Shown here piece after piece: positions 27,696-37,347 of a stretch of 53,066 nt of DNA. The stretch covers positions 1-53,066 of the forward strand of contig JAGOGF010000006.1 of NCBI GenBank assembly GCA_017996845.1, read 5' to 3'. The position numbers and the translations under genes are program-made. A model generated the notes under the pieces. The model worked only from the letters and a program-made list of their open reading frames with translations, did no database searches and was not told the origin of the DNA. Position 1 is the stretch's first letter; every line of letters begins with the position of its first letter. This DNA comes from Butyrivibrio sp. GTDB taxonomy: Bacteria; Bacillota_A; Clostridia; Lachnospirales; Lachnospiraceae.

Positions 27696-29159
27696 ATGAC
27701 AGAGATAAATATAGAAGAAATGATAGACAGCGCCGATTTGTTGAGACCGGCTCCCACAGAAGAACCGGCGCGCCAGTATTATTATATTAAGAAAGCACGA
27801 CAGCTTATCAAAGAGCAAAGCCTGGAACTCGGAAGACCTTTAACTGCCTGTTCAGTCTGTTTCGGATGTCAGATGAATGCCCGTGATTCTGAAAAACTGA
27901 TGGGCATATTAAAAGATATCGGTTATGTGGAAAGTGAAACAGAAGATTCCGATTTTGTAATATACAATACCTGTACCGTTCGGGACAATGCAGACCAGCG
28001 TTTATACGGTCGTCTGGGGTATGCTGGCGGAATCAAGAAGCACAAGCCATGGATGAAAGTGGCTGTATGCGGATGTATGATGCAGGAGCAGGTGGCGCTT
28101 GATAAATTAAAAACAAGCTATCGCTTTGTGGACCTGATCTTCGGAACGCATAATATCTTTAAATTTGCAGAACTGATCTGTACGATGCTGGTATCTGATC
28201 GAATGGTGATTGACATCTGGAAGGATACCAATCAGATCGTGGAAGATCTGCCGGTCAGTCGAAAATATGCGTTTAAATCCGGTGTGAACATCATGTTCGG
28301 ATGCAATAATTTCTGCAGTTATTGTATTGTACCTTATGTACGTGGACGCGAACGCAGCAGAACGCCTGTTGATATTCTGCGTGAGATTGAATCTCTTGCA
28401 AAAGATGGTGTAAGGGAAATTATGCTGCTTGGACAAAATGTGAATTCCTATGGTAAGGACCTTGCGGATCCCATTTCTTTTGCAGAACTGCTTGCGCAGG
28501 TGTGTCAGATAGACGGAATAGAACGGGTTCGCTTTATGACTCCGCACCCGAAAGATCTGTCGGATGAACTGATTCATACCATTCGTGACAATCCAAAAGT
28601 TGCAAGACATATTCATCTGCCGATCCAGTCCGGATCTGACAGGATTCTTGACAAGATGAACAGACATTATACCAAGGCTTCCTACCTTGCTCTGGTCGAT
28701 AAAATTCGCAGAGAAATTCCGGATGTTGCAATTACAACGGATATCATTGTCGGTTTCCCGGGAGAAACGGATGCAGATGTAGATGAAACAATTGATGTCG
28801 TAAAAAAAGCCCGATATGACAATGCCTTTACCTTTATCTATTCCAAACGTACCGGGACACCTGCTGCCGGTATGCCGGATCAGGTTCCGGAAGAGACTGT
28901 CCGGCGCGGCTTTGACCGTCTTTTAACTGTTGTGCAGGAAACGGCAAGAGAGCAGTCTGTCAGATGGCTTGGGAAAGATGAATATGTACTGGTTGAATCA
29001 GTCAATGAACAGCATGCAGAACTACTGACGGGCAGAATGAGCAACAACACGCTGGTGCATTTTCCCGGAGGCGCTGCTCTGATAGGTCAGTTTGTAAGTG
29101 TACACCTGGATGAATGTCATGGTTTTTATTATATGGGTACCATGCTTCCTTTACAATAA
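27696..29159 (+). CDS. miaB: tRNA-2-methylthio-N6-dimethylallyladenosine synthase
   Basis: A 487-residue radical-SAM methylthiotransferase that adds the 2-methylthio group to i6A37 of tRNAs reading UNN codons. The N-terminal UPF0004 domain (from about 50) has CFGCQMN and NTCTVRDNA. The radical-SAM cluster is C203, C207, C210 (CNNFCSYC), followed by a C-terminal TRAM domain ending near HLDECHGFYYMG. About 45 residues precede the first domain, longer than usual. It starts a run with mutS, mutL and miaA, whose product makes the i6A substrate. Confidence 0.94.
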   Translation: MTEINIEEMIDSADLLRPAPTEEPARQYYYIKKARQLIKEQSLELGRPLTACSVCFGCQMNARDSEKLMGILKDIGYVESETEDSDFVIYNTCTVRDNADQRLYGRLGYAGGIKKHKPWMKVAVCGCMMQEQVALDKLKTSYRFVDLIFGTHNIFKFAELICTMLVSDRMVIDIWKDTNQIVEDLPVSRKYAFKSGVNIMFGCNNFCSYCIVPYVRGRERSRTPVDILREIESLAKDGVREIMLLGQNVNSYGKDLADPISFAELLAQVCQIDGIERVRFMTPHPKDLSDELIHTIRDNPKVARHIHLPIQSGSDRILDKMNRHYTKASYLALVDKIRREIPDVAITTDIIVGFPGETDADVDETIDVVKKARYDNAFTFIYSKRTGTPAAGMPDQVPEETVRRGFDRLLTVVQETAREQSVRWLGKDEYVLVESVNEQHAELLTGRMSNNTLVHFPGGAALIGQFVSVHLDECHGFYYMGTMLPLQ

Positions 29160-29182
29160 AACAGAAGTGAGGTCAGACTTTA

Positions 29183-31894
29183 GTGGAATCAAAAGTAACG
29201 GAGCCAAATATTGATGATGTGTCTCCGATGATGCAGCATTATCTTAAAACAAAAGAAGAAAATAAAGACTGTCTGCTTTTTTACAGACTGGGAGATTTTT
29301 ATGAGATGTTCTTTCAGGATGCGGAAATTGCTTCCAAGGAACTGGAACTGACCCTGACGGGAAAAGCCTGCGGGATGGAAGAACGGGCTCCCATGTGTGG
29401 TATTCCATATCATGCTGTTGATGGATATCTCAACAAACTGGTATCAAAAGGATACAAAGTAGCAATATGTGAACAGATGGAAGATCCCAAGTTTGCAAAA
29501 GGGATAGTAAAAAGAGAAGTCATCCGGATCGTTACGCCTGGCACAAACCTGAATATCCAGTCACTGGAAGAATCCAAGAATAATTATCTGATGTGCATTT
29601 TTTATGGAGATGACAAAAGCGGTATTTCGGTTGCAGATGTTTCGACCGGTGATTTCTTTCTGACCGAAGCAGAACATCTTCGTAATATTATGGATGAAAT
29701 CATTAAATACAGCCCTTCTGAAATCATCTGCAATGATGCTTTTACTTTAAGCGGAGCCAATCTGGATGATCTGAAAGGCAGACTTGGAATCACCGTATAC
29801 CCGCTGGATGCACATTATTTTGATGAAGATACAGATAAAAATGTTCTGATGAAGCAGTTTAAGGTCAATTCTCTGATCGGACTGGGAATCGATGATTTCC
29901 CGCTTGGAACAGTTGCTGCCGGATCACTTTTACAATATCTGCAGGATATGCAGAAATCGGATCTGGCAAATATTACGCATATCATGCCTTATCTGACAAG
30001 CAAATATATGCTGCTGGACAGTTCTACCAGGCGTAATCTGGAACTGGTCGAGACCATGCGTGACAAGCAAAAAAGAGGAACGCTTCTGTGGGTACTGGAC
30101 AAAACAAAGACCGCAATGGGTGCGCGTATGCTGCGCAGTTTCATTGAACAGCCGTTAATCGACATCGATGAAATGAAGAAACGCCAGGATGCGGTGGACT
30201 CACTCGTAACCAAACCGGTTTCAAGAGATGAACTGCGGGAATATCTGAATCCGATCTATGATCTGGAGCGATTAATGTCCAAGATCAGTTACAAAACTGC
30301 AAATCCGCGTGATCTTCTGGCATTTCGCAATTCGCTTAAAATGTTACCGTCGATTCGCATCGCACTGGAAGATTTTAAGGGAAATGCAGAGATGGACAGA
30401 ATATATGAGAGAATTGATCCGTTGGAAGATATTTATGATCTGATCAATCGGTCTATTGTCGAAGAACCGCCGTTGATAATCCGGGAAGGCGGAATGATCC
30501 GGGATGGTTTTGATCCGGATGTGGATCATTTCAGGGAAGCCAGGACAAACGGCAAGAACTGGCTGGCAGAGCTGGAAGATGAGACACGTGAACGAACCGG
30601 AATCAGAAATCTGCGGATCAAATACAGCAATGTATTCGGCTATTCCTTTGAAGTTACCAATTCAGCAAAAGATAAGGTTCCGGAAGATTTCGTCCGTAAA
30701 CAGACGCTGACAAACTGTGAACGCTATTCCACTCCAAGACTCAAGGAACTGGAAGATACGATTTTAAATGCAGAGGAAAAACTGAATACGCTTGAATATG
30801 ATGTATTCTGTAAAATACGTGATTTTATTTCCCATGAAATCGAGCGGATACAGAAAACAGCAAAAGCAATTGCAATTCTGGATGTATATTGTTCACTTGC
30901 CTATGTTGCAGAACGCAATCATTTCACAAAACCCGGGCTGAACGACCGCGGCGTAATTGATATCAGAGAAGGAAGACATCCGGTTGTGGAACAGATGATG
31001 GACACAACCGACATGTTCATTTCCAATGATACATTTCTTGATAATAAAAAACATAGCATCTCGGTTATTACCGGTCCCAATATGGCCGGAAAATCAACGT
31101 ATATGCGTCAGACTGCGTTAATCGTATTAATGGCGCAGATCGGTAGCTTCGTACCTGCCAAAAGTGCAGATATCGGTATTGTGGACCGGATATTTACCAG
31201 AGTCGGTGCATCGGATGATCTGGGAAGCGGTCAGTCTACCTTTATGGTTGAAATGAATGAAGTTGCCAACATTCTGAGAAATGCGACTGCAAAAAGTCTT
31301 CTGATCCTGGATGAAATCGGACGCGGAACATCAACATACGACGGGCTTGCAATTGCATGGGCGGTAATCGAACACATCAGTAACCGTAAATATCTTGGTT
31401 CCAAGACACTTTTTGCAACACATTACCATGAACTGACAGAACTGGAAGGAAAGATTGATAATGTAAACAATTATTGCATTGCTGTTAAAGAAAATGGAGA
31501 TGACATTGTTTTTCTCCGTAAAATCATTAAAGGCGGCGCGGATAAGAGTTATGGTATTCAGGTTGCAAGGCTTGCGGGTATTCCGGACATGGTCATTGAC
31601 AGAGCAAAGGAAATTGTGGCTGAGCTTTCTGACAATGATATTACCGAAAAAGTCCAGAATATTACAGTTGATACCAAAATCGACAAGAAGCCTGTTAAAC
31701 ATTATGATGCGGTTGATATTGATCAAATATCTCTTTTCGATGCCGTGAAAGATGAAGATATACTCAGGGAACTGCAAGACATCGATATTACGAATCTGAC
31801 ACCTGTAGATGCGCTCAATACACTCTACAAGCTTCAGAACGAGCTGAAGAACCGCTGGAAAAAAGAAGCGGAAGATGAAGGGGCTGATAGCTGA
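29183..31894 (+). CDS. mutS: DNA mismatch repair protein MutS
   Basis: A 903-residue mismatch sensor. The N-terminal domain has the mismatch-wedging motif GDFYEMF (F and E), and the ATPase domain has GPNMAGKST near 631-639, ILDEIGRGTSTYDG and the ATHYHEL switch. The start is GTG 29183 behind GTGAGG. The stop and the mutL start share a base (TGATG), so the pair are coupled. Length is slightly above the usual 850-880, the C-terminal part keeping the dimerisation region. Confidence 0.96.
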   Translation: MESKVTEPNIDDVSPMMQHYLKTKEENKDCLLFYRLGDFYEMFFQDAEIASKELELTLTGKACGMEERAPMCGIPYHAVDGYLNKLVSKGYKVAICEQMEDPKFAKGIVKREVIRIVTPGTNLNIQSLEESKNNYLMCIFYGDDKSGISVADVSTGDFFLTEAEHLRNIMDEIIKYSPSEIICNDAFTLSGANLDDLKGRLGITVYPLDAHYFDEDTDKNVLMKQFKVNSLIGLGIDDFPLGTVAAGSLLQYLQDMQKSDLANITHIMPYLTSKYMLLDSSTRRNLELVETMRDKQKRGTLLWVLDKTKTAMGARMLRSFIEQPLIDIDEMKKRQDAVDSLVTKPVSRDELREYLNPIYDLERLMSKISYKTANPRDLLAFRNSLKMLPSIRIALEDFKGNAEMDRIYERIDPLEDIYDLINRSIVEEPPLIIREGGMIRDGFDPDVDHFREARTNGKNWLAELEDETRERTGIRNLRIKYSNVFGYSFEVTNSAKDKVPEDFVRKQTLTNCERYSTPRLKELEDTILNAEEKLNTLEYDVFCKIRDFISHEIERIQKTAKAIAILDVYCSLAYVAERNHFTKPGLNDRGVIDIREGRHPVVEQMMDTTDMFISNDTFLDNKKHSISVITGPNMAGKSTYMRQTALIVLMAQIGSFVPAKSADIGIVDRIFTRVGASDDLGSGQSTFMVEMNEVANILRNATAKSLLILDEIGRGTSTYDGLAIAWAVIEHISNRKYLGSKTLFATHYHELTELEGKIDNVNNYCIAVKENGDDIVFLRKIIKGGADKSYGIQVARLAGIPDMVIDRAKEIVAELSDNDITEKVQNITVDTKIDKKPVKHYDAVDIDQISLFDAVKDEDILRELQDIDITNLTPVDALNTLYKLQNELKNRWKKEAEDEGADS

Positions 31895-33927
31895 TGGCTG
31901 AAATTCATGAACTGGACAAAAACACGATTGATCAGATTGCGGCAGGAGAAGTGGTGGAGCGCCCCGCGAGCGTTGTAAAAGAACTCGTGGAAAATGCAAT
32001 CGATTCCGGAGCGGATGCGATTACGGTAGAAATCCGGGGTGGCGGAATCGATCTGATTCGTGTTACGGATAATGGCAGCGGAATTGAAAAGAATCAGATT
32101 CGAAAAGCATTTAAAAGACATGCAACCAGTAAAATCGAACGAATGGAAGATCTCTTTACCATTCATTCCCTTGGCTTTCGGGGTGAAGCACTTTCGAGTA
32201 TTGCTGCCGTTGCACAGGTGGATCTGATCACAAAGACGCAGGAAGAACTTACCGGAATCCGATATTCCGTAAACGGTGGGGAGGAAGCAGGATTTGAAGA
32301 AATCGGAGCGCCTTGCGGAACAACCATCATTATGCGTAACCTGTTTTTTAATACACCTGCCAGAAAAAAGTTCTTGAAACAGCCGCAGACAGAAGGATCT
32401 TATGTTGCGGATCTGATGGAGCATCTTGCACTGGATAATCCTTCGATATCTTTTCATTTTATTAATAATAAGGATGACCGATTCCATACAACCGGAAACG
32501 GTGATCTCAAAGAGCTGATTTATCGTATTTACGGACGCGATGTTGCCGGCTCCCTTGTGCCAATCAAGGCAGAGCAGGAGGGTGTTCTTCTGGAAGGATA
32601 TCTTGGCAAACCGGTTATTAACCGTTCCAATCGCAATTTTGAAACTTTTTTTGTGAACGGAAGATATATTCGGGACAAAGTCATCTCCAAAGCTTTAGAA
32701 GAAGGTTATCGGCAGTATCTGATGCAGCATAAATTTCCATTTGTTGTCCTGCATATTACAATGGAACCCGATATGGTTGACATAAATGTACATCCTTCCA
32801 AGATGGAAGTACATTTTAATAATCAGACATCCCTGTATGAGTTTGTCAGCAGTAATATTTTCAGTACGTTGCATGATCATGAAATGATTCCGGATGCACT
32901 GTTTAGTGAAACCGTGCAAAAGAGCGAACCGATCAGCAACAATCAGCTTTCAGGTACTTTTTCAAAAGAAGCAGCTGAAAAAATCGTTTCAAAAAAGGCA
33001 TCCATTCCGGAACCTTTTGAAACCAATCGTCTGCAGGAAAATAAAGTACTGGAAAATAGAGTACCAGAAAATAAAGTACAGGAAAATACTCCGGTTTATG
33101 CAAGTCCCGTGTTACAGGAACCCGTTATCCATTCTGACGCATCTTCTTCTGAAACGCATGTCAAATGTGAAGCAACAGGTAAAGCGCCACTCTGGAACCG
33201 TGTGATTGGTGACACAAGCGGAAAAGAAGCGCAAGCTGCAGAATATGCAAGACATTCACCGATTATCAAGGCATCCGAACAGATTCTTGTTCAAAAAAAT
33301 GTTCAGCTGGATTTGTTTGAAGAAAGGCTGCTTACCAAAGAACATCGCGAAGAATATCATATTCTCGGACAGATATTTGATACCTACTGGATCCTTGCTT
33401 TTCAGGATAAAATGTTTATTGTAGATCAGCATGCCGCACATGAAAAAGTGAACTATGAACGAATGCTGAAACGCTATCATGATAACGCCCTGACCGGTCA
33501 GATTATCAATCCGCCTGTCATTCTGACATTGAGTGCACAGGAAGAAGATCTCTTTAAAACTTTTCGAAGTTATTTTGAACAGCTTCATTTTCAGATTGAT
33601 GATTTTGGCGGTCATGAATATGCCATGCGGGAAATTCCGACAGATCTGTATGGCTGTGATAATGCAAAATCGATGTTCATGGATATTCTGGATGAGCTTT
33701 CGCATGAAAGCGGGATGAAAGATCCGGATGTTATTACCGCAAAACTTGCAAGCATGGCCTGCAAGGCTTCCGTAAAGGGAAATATGCATATGACAGAAGA
33801 AGAAATGTCAGCGCTGATCGATGAACTTTTGACATTGGACAACCCTTATAATTGCCCACATGGTCGTCCAACAATTGTAGCAATGAGCAAATATGAAATT
33901 GATAAGAAATTTAAACGGATCGTGTAA
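31894..33927 (+). CDS. mutL: DNA mismatch repair protein MutL
   Basis: A 677-residue partner of MutS. The GHKL ATPase domain has ENAIDSGA, DNGSGI, RHATSKI and GFRGEAL. The C-terminal domain keeps the endonuclease motif DQHAAHEKVNYE, with ACKASVKGN and CPHGRP, so it should nick DNA as in bacteria lacking MutH. The linker carries a 15-bp in-frame repeat (33037-33090). The stop overlaps the miaA start. Confidence 0.96.
   Translation: MAEIHELDKNTIDQIAAGEVVERPASVVKELVENAIDSGADAITVEIRGGGIDLIRVTDNGSGIEKNQIRKAFKRHATSKIERMEDLFTIHSLGFRGEALSSIAAVAQVDLITKTQEELTGIRYSVNGGEEAGFEEIGAPCGTTIIMRNLFFNTPARKKFLKQPQTEGSYVADLMEHLALDNPSISFHFINNKDDRFHTTGNGDLKELIYRIYGRDVAGSLVPIKAEQEGVLLEGYLGKPVINRSNRNFETFFVNGRYIRDKVISKALEEGYRQYLMQHKFPFVVLHITMEPDMVDINVHPSKMEVHFNNQTSLYEFVSSNIFSTLHDHEMIPDALFSETVQKSEPISNNQLSGTFSKEAAEKIVSKKASIPEPFETNRLQENKVLENRVPENKVQENTPVYASPVLQEPVIHSDASSSETHVKCEATGKAPLWNRVIGDTSGKEAQAAEYARHSPIIKASEQILVQKNVQLDLFEERLLTKEHREEYHILGQIFDTYWILAFQDKMFIVDQHAAHEKVNYERMLKRYHDNALTGQIINPPVILTLSAQEEDLFKTFRSYFEQLHFQIDDFGGHEYAMREIPTDLYGCDNAKSMFMDILDELSHESGMKDPDVITAKLASMACKASVKGNMHMTEEEMSALIDELLTLDNPYNCPHGRPTIVAMSKYEIDKKFKRIV
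33037..33090 (+). repeat. 15-bp tandem repeat in the mutL linker
   Basis: About 3.6 units of GAAAATAAAGTACNN at 33037, 33052, 33067 and partly 33082, encoding ENKVL, ENRVP, ENKVQ and EN. The period is a multiple of three, so slippage would change linker length without shifting frame. Confidence 0.75.
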
Positions 33928-34880
33928 TGATGAATAAAATGATTATTTTAACGGGCCCTACAGCGGTCGGAAAAACAAAATTATCGATTGCGCTTGCAAA
34001 AAAAATAGGCGGAGAAATAATTTCTGCAGATTCCATGCAGGTGTATCGGCATATGAATATCGGAACAGATAAAATCAGTACATCGAAAATGGATGGTGTT
34101 ATGCATCATATGATTGATGTACTTGATCCGACACAGGATTTCAATGTATGTATTTTTCAGCATATGGTAAATGATATTCTGGCAGGTATTTATGCACGTG
34201 GACATATTCCGATTATAGCAGGCGGTACCGGATTCTATATTCAGGCCGTATTATACGGAATTGATTTTACCGAGACGGATTCGGATGAAACCTACCGCAA
34301 TGTGCTGGAACAGGAAGCGGTCCAGACCGGGCCGGAAGCGCTTCATGCGCAGCTGCGCATGGTAGATCCTATTTCCGCCGATATGATTCACCCCAATAAT
34401 AGCAAGCGCGTAATTCGGGCACTGGAATATTATCATAAGACGGGGAGATGCATTTCCGAACACAATGAAGCGGAACATGCCCGTAAATCTGCCTATGATT
34501 TCCGCTATTTCGTCCTGACAGATGACAGGGAGGAACTGTATCGCAGAATCGACAAGAGAGTGGATGATATGATACAAAGCGGTCTTGTGGAAGAAGTTCA
34601 GAAACTGCTGCAGATGGGCGTACGTCCTGAAATGACTTCCATGCAGGGCCTTGGTTACAGAGAAATTCTGGCTTATTTCAATCAGGAATATGATCTGGAA
34701 CGTGCCGTCTTTTTGATCAAACGCAATACAAGGCATTTTGCCAAACGACAACTGACCTGGTTTCGCAGAGAAAAAGATGTACGTTGGATTGACAAATCTA
34801 TGTTCGCGCGGGACGATCAGCAGATTCTGGAAGAACTGATCAGGCAAATCGAAACGCCTGTGGTGACGCTTTCTGAATGA
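33927..34880 (+). CDS. miaA: tRNA dimethylallyltransferase
   Basis: A 317-residue enzyme transferring a dimethylallyl group to N6 of A37 in tRNA. The P-loop GPTAVGKT is at the N-terminus, followed by DSMQVYRHMNIGT (catalytic Asp) and the HHMIDVLDP and AGGTGFYI motifs. An ATG pair at 33927/33930 overlaps the mutL stop. It makes the substrate of MiaB, encoded in the same run. Confidence 0.96.
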   Translation: MMNKMIILTGPTAVGKTKLSIALAKKIGGEIISADSMQVYRHMNIGTDKISTSKMDGVMHHMIDVLDPTQDFNVCIFQHMVNDILAGIYARGHIPIIAGGTGFYIQAVLYGIDFTETDSDETYRNVLEQEAVQTGPEALHAQLRMVDPISADMIHPNNSKRVIRALEYYHKTGRCISEHNEAEHARKSAYDFRYFVLTDDREELYRRIDKRVDDMIQSGLVEEVQKLLQMGVRPEMTSMQGLGYREILAYFNQEYDLERAVFLIKRNTRHFAKRQLTWFRREKDVRWIDKSMFARDDQQILEELIRQIETPVVTLSE

Positions 34881-34918
34881 AGATGTATTTTTACTGAAAA
34901 ATAGAAATGAGGAATAAA

Positions 34919-36217
34919 ATGAATCAGATCAACAGGGAAATGTATGAGCAACTCGGAATTTCCAAAGAAGTATATGAAATAGGGGACCGAATATGCGCCG
35001 GATTGAAAGAACGCTTTGAAAAAATAGATGAAATTGCAGAATATAATCAGTTGAAAGTCATTGGTGCGATGCAGAAGAACAAGGTGGGAGAGGCCTGTCT
35101 TCTTGGAACAACCGGATACGGTTATAATGATCTGGGCAGGGATACGCTGGAGGCTGTTTATGCGTCCGTTTTTCATACGGAGGATGCACTTGTAAGACCA
35201 CAGATTACCTGCGGCACGCATGCGCTTGCACTTGCACTGATGAGCAATCTGCGTCCCGGGGATGAACTGCTTTCTCCCGTGGGAAAACCATATGATACAC
35301 TGGAAGAAGTCATCGGCATCCGTCCTTCAAAAGGTTCACTTGCAGAATATGGAATTACGTACAGGCAGGTTGATTTACTTGCTGATGGCAGTTTTGACTA
35401 TGATTCCATACGGACTGCGCTGAATGACAGAACGCACCTGGTAACCATCCAGCGTTCAAAGGGGTACCAGACAAGACCGACACTTTCTGTTGAGAAAATC
35501 GGGGAACTGATTGCGTTTATCAAGAAAATCAAACCGGATGTCTTATGCATGGTTGACAACTGTTACGGAGAATTTGTTGAAACGATTGAGCCTTCCGATG
35601 TTGGCGCTGATATGGTAGTGGGATCGCTGATCAAGAATCCCGGCGGAGGTCTTGCTCCGATTGGCGGCTATATTGCAGGTAAAAAAGATTGCATAGAAAA
35701 TGCAGCCTATCGGCTGACTTCTCCGGGACTTGGAAAAGAGGTCGGCGCTTCACTTGGAATACTGCCACAGTTTTATCAGGGATTGTTCCTTGCTCCGACC
35801 GTAACGGCAAGTGCACTCAAGGGAGCAATTTTTGCGGCAAATCTGTATGAGCATCTTGGATTTTCTGTTCTTCCGGATAGCACACAGGAGCGATATGACA
35901 TCATACAGGCGATTACTTTTGGAAAACCGGAAGGAATAATTGCATTCTGTCAGGGAATTCAGGCTGCTGCACCGGTAGATTCTTATGTCACACCGGAACC
36001 ATGGGATATGCCGGGATATGATGCAAAAGTTATTATGGCGGCGGGTGCTTTCGTTTCCGGTTCCTCCATTGAACTTTCGGCAGACGGACCCATTAAGGCT
36101 CCTTATACCGTTTTTTTCCAGGGGGGACTTACCTGGGCGCATGCAAAATTTGGTATTCTCAAAACCGTTCAGCTCATGATGAAACGCGGATTAATTGACC
36201 AAAAATCTATACAGTAA
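34919..36217 (+). CDS. Methionine gamma-lyase family protein (YnbB-like)
   Basis: A 432-residue PLP enzyme of the Cys/Met metabolism fold, the clade long annotated as aluminium resistance protein. The PLP lysine is K239 in SLIKNPGGG, with VDNCYGEF carrying the PLP-pyridine Asp. The activity is unproven; the name rests on homology. ATG 34919 has GAGGA 5 bases upstream, preferred over ATG 34907. Its place after miaA is a common Firmicute order. Confidence 0.88.
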   Translation: MNQINREMYEQLGISKEVYEIGDRICAGLKERFEKIDEIAEYNQLKVIGAMQKNKVGEACLLGTTGYGYNDLGRDTLEAVYASVFHTEDALVRPQITCGTHALALALMSNLRPGDELLSPVGKPYDTLEEVIGIRPSKGSLAEYGITYRQVDLLADGSFDYDSIRTALNDRTHLVTIQRSKGYQTRPTLSVEKIGELIAFIKKIKPDVLCMVDNCYGEFVETIEPSDVGADMVVGSLIKNPGGGLAPIGGYIAGKKDCIENAAYRLTSPGLGKEVGASLGILPQFYQGLFLAPTVTASALKGAIFAANLYEHLGFSVLPDSTQERYDIIQAITFGKPEGIIAFCQGIQAAAPVDSYVTPEPWDMPGYDAKVIMAAGAFVSGSSIELSADGPIKAPYTVFFQGGLTWAHAKFGILKTVQLMMKRGLIDQKSIQ

Positions 36218-36296
36218 AAAGAAATTGTAGTAGAATAGGGTAGATTAAGCCAAATGTGAAGCTAATCTGCATTTATACTATCGCTGGAGGTTGCAC

Positions 36297-36551
36297 ATGA
36301 GTAAGAGTTACGGGACGGGAAAAAATTCCTGGTCATGTTTTCTGCTGATTCTGGCAGGTATCGTAATCGGTGGGTATATAGGAAGTCTTTTTCCATCAAC
36401 CTTTCTGAACTACGGTAAGGAATTTGGACTGACGCAGCCTTTATATCTGGATCTGGGAATTCTTGTGATCACCTTTGGATTAACCATCAAGATCACGATT
36501 GCCAGTATTATCGGCATCGCACTTGGGCTGATCATATATCAGATGTTGTAG
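36297..36551 (+). CDS. DUF4321 membrane protein
   Basis: An 84-residue protein with two hydrophobic helices (about 14-32 and 53-80) around a short loop LFPSTFLNYGKEFGL, matching DUF4321. Function unknown; members usually lie beside radC or mre genes. ATG 36297 follows TGGAGG by 6 bases. Confidence 0.82.
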   Translation: MSKSYGTGKNSWSCFLLILAGIVIGGYIGSLFPSTFLNYGKEFGLTQPLYLDLGILVITFGLTIKITIASIIGIALGLIIYQML

Positions 36552-36616
36552 TATAATAATGTATTACAGGTTCGGTACCGATTCCTTTCAACTGCCCGGA
36601 GAGCATGCGGAGGAAA

Positions 36617-37333
36617 ATGAATACCGGAAAATCATTAAAAAACATGCTGATGGAAAATGAAACCTGTAAAGCTGCACTTCCATACGAACGTTTCATGCAA
36701 AGTGGTGCAGAGAGTCTTACAGAAGAGGAACTTCTCGCGATTATTATTCGAACCGGTACCGGACATACAACACCGGTTGAGATTGCAAGAAAAGTAATTG
36801 CGCTGGGAAGCGGGCAGGAACAGGGGCTCAACAGCCTTTATCACGTATCTGTTACAGATCTGATGAAAATCGAAGGAATCGGAGAAGTAAAGGCAGTCAA
36901 GTTAAAATGCATTGCTGAACTCTCACGCAGGATGGCATCGGCATGTACCAGACAGAAGATGTCTTTTTTGCAGCCGCAGACAATTGCACTTCATTATATG
37001 GAGAAAATGAGACATGAAGAGCGGGAGATTGTTCTTATTTTGTCACTGAACAATCGAATGCAGCTGTTGGATGAAAAGATTTTATCGATTGGGACTGTAA
37101 ACAGTTCCATGCTGTCTGCAAGAGAAGTATTTATACATGCACTGACTCACGGAGCCGTAAACATTATGATTTTGCATAATCACCCTGCTGGTGATCCAAC
37201 ACCGAGCAGCGCAGATCTGATTGTGACAGATAAACTGAAAAAGGCAGGTTTGCTTTTAGATATCAACCTGATCGATCACATCATTATTGGTGACCATACA
37301 TATCTCAGTTTTAAGGAAAAGAAACTTATATAG
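36617..37333 (+). CDS. radC: RadC/JAB domain DNA repair-associated protein
   Basis: A 238-residue protein with an N-terminal helix-hairpin-helix region (KIEGIGEVKAVKL) and a JAB1/MPN domain whose metal motif is HNHPAGDPTPSSAD. The role of RadC is unsettled despite its name. ATG 36617 has GGAGG but only 3 bases of spacer; ATG 36605 is the alternative. It directly precedes mreB, a common Firmicute order. Confidence 0.92.
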   Translation: MNTGKSLKNMLMENETCKAALPYERFMQSGAESLTEEELLAIIIRTGTGHTTPVEIARKVIALGSGQEQGLNSLYHVSVTDLMKIEGIGEVKAVKLKCIAELSRRMASACTRQKMSFLQPQTIALHYMEKMRHEEREIVLILSLNNRMQLLDEKILSIGTVNSSMLSAREVFIHALTHGAVNIMILHNHPAGDPTPSSADLIVTDKLKKAGLLLDINLIDHIIIGDHTYLSFKEKKLI

Positions 37334-37347
37334 GAGGAAATTCCATT

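Noticed and set aside
36241..36270. Imperfect AGATTAAGC/GCTAATCT dyad before the DUF4321 gene.
   Set aside because: One bulge and no T run; not a convincing terminator or operator.
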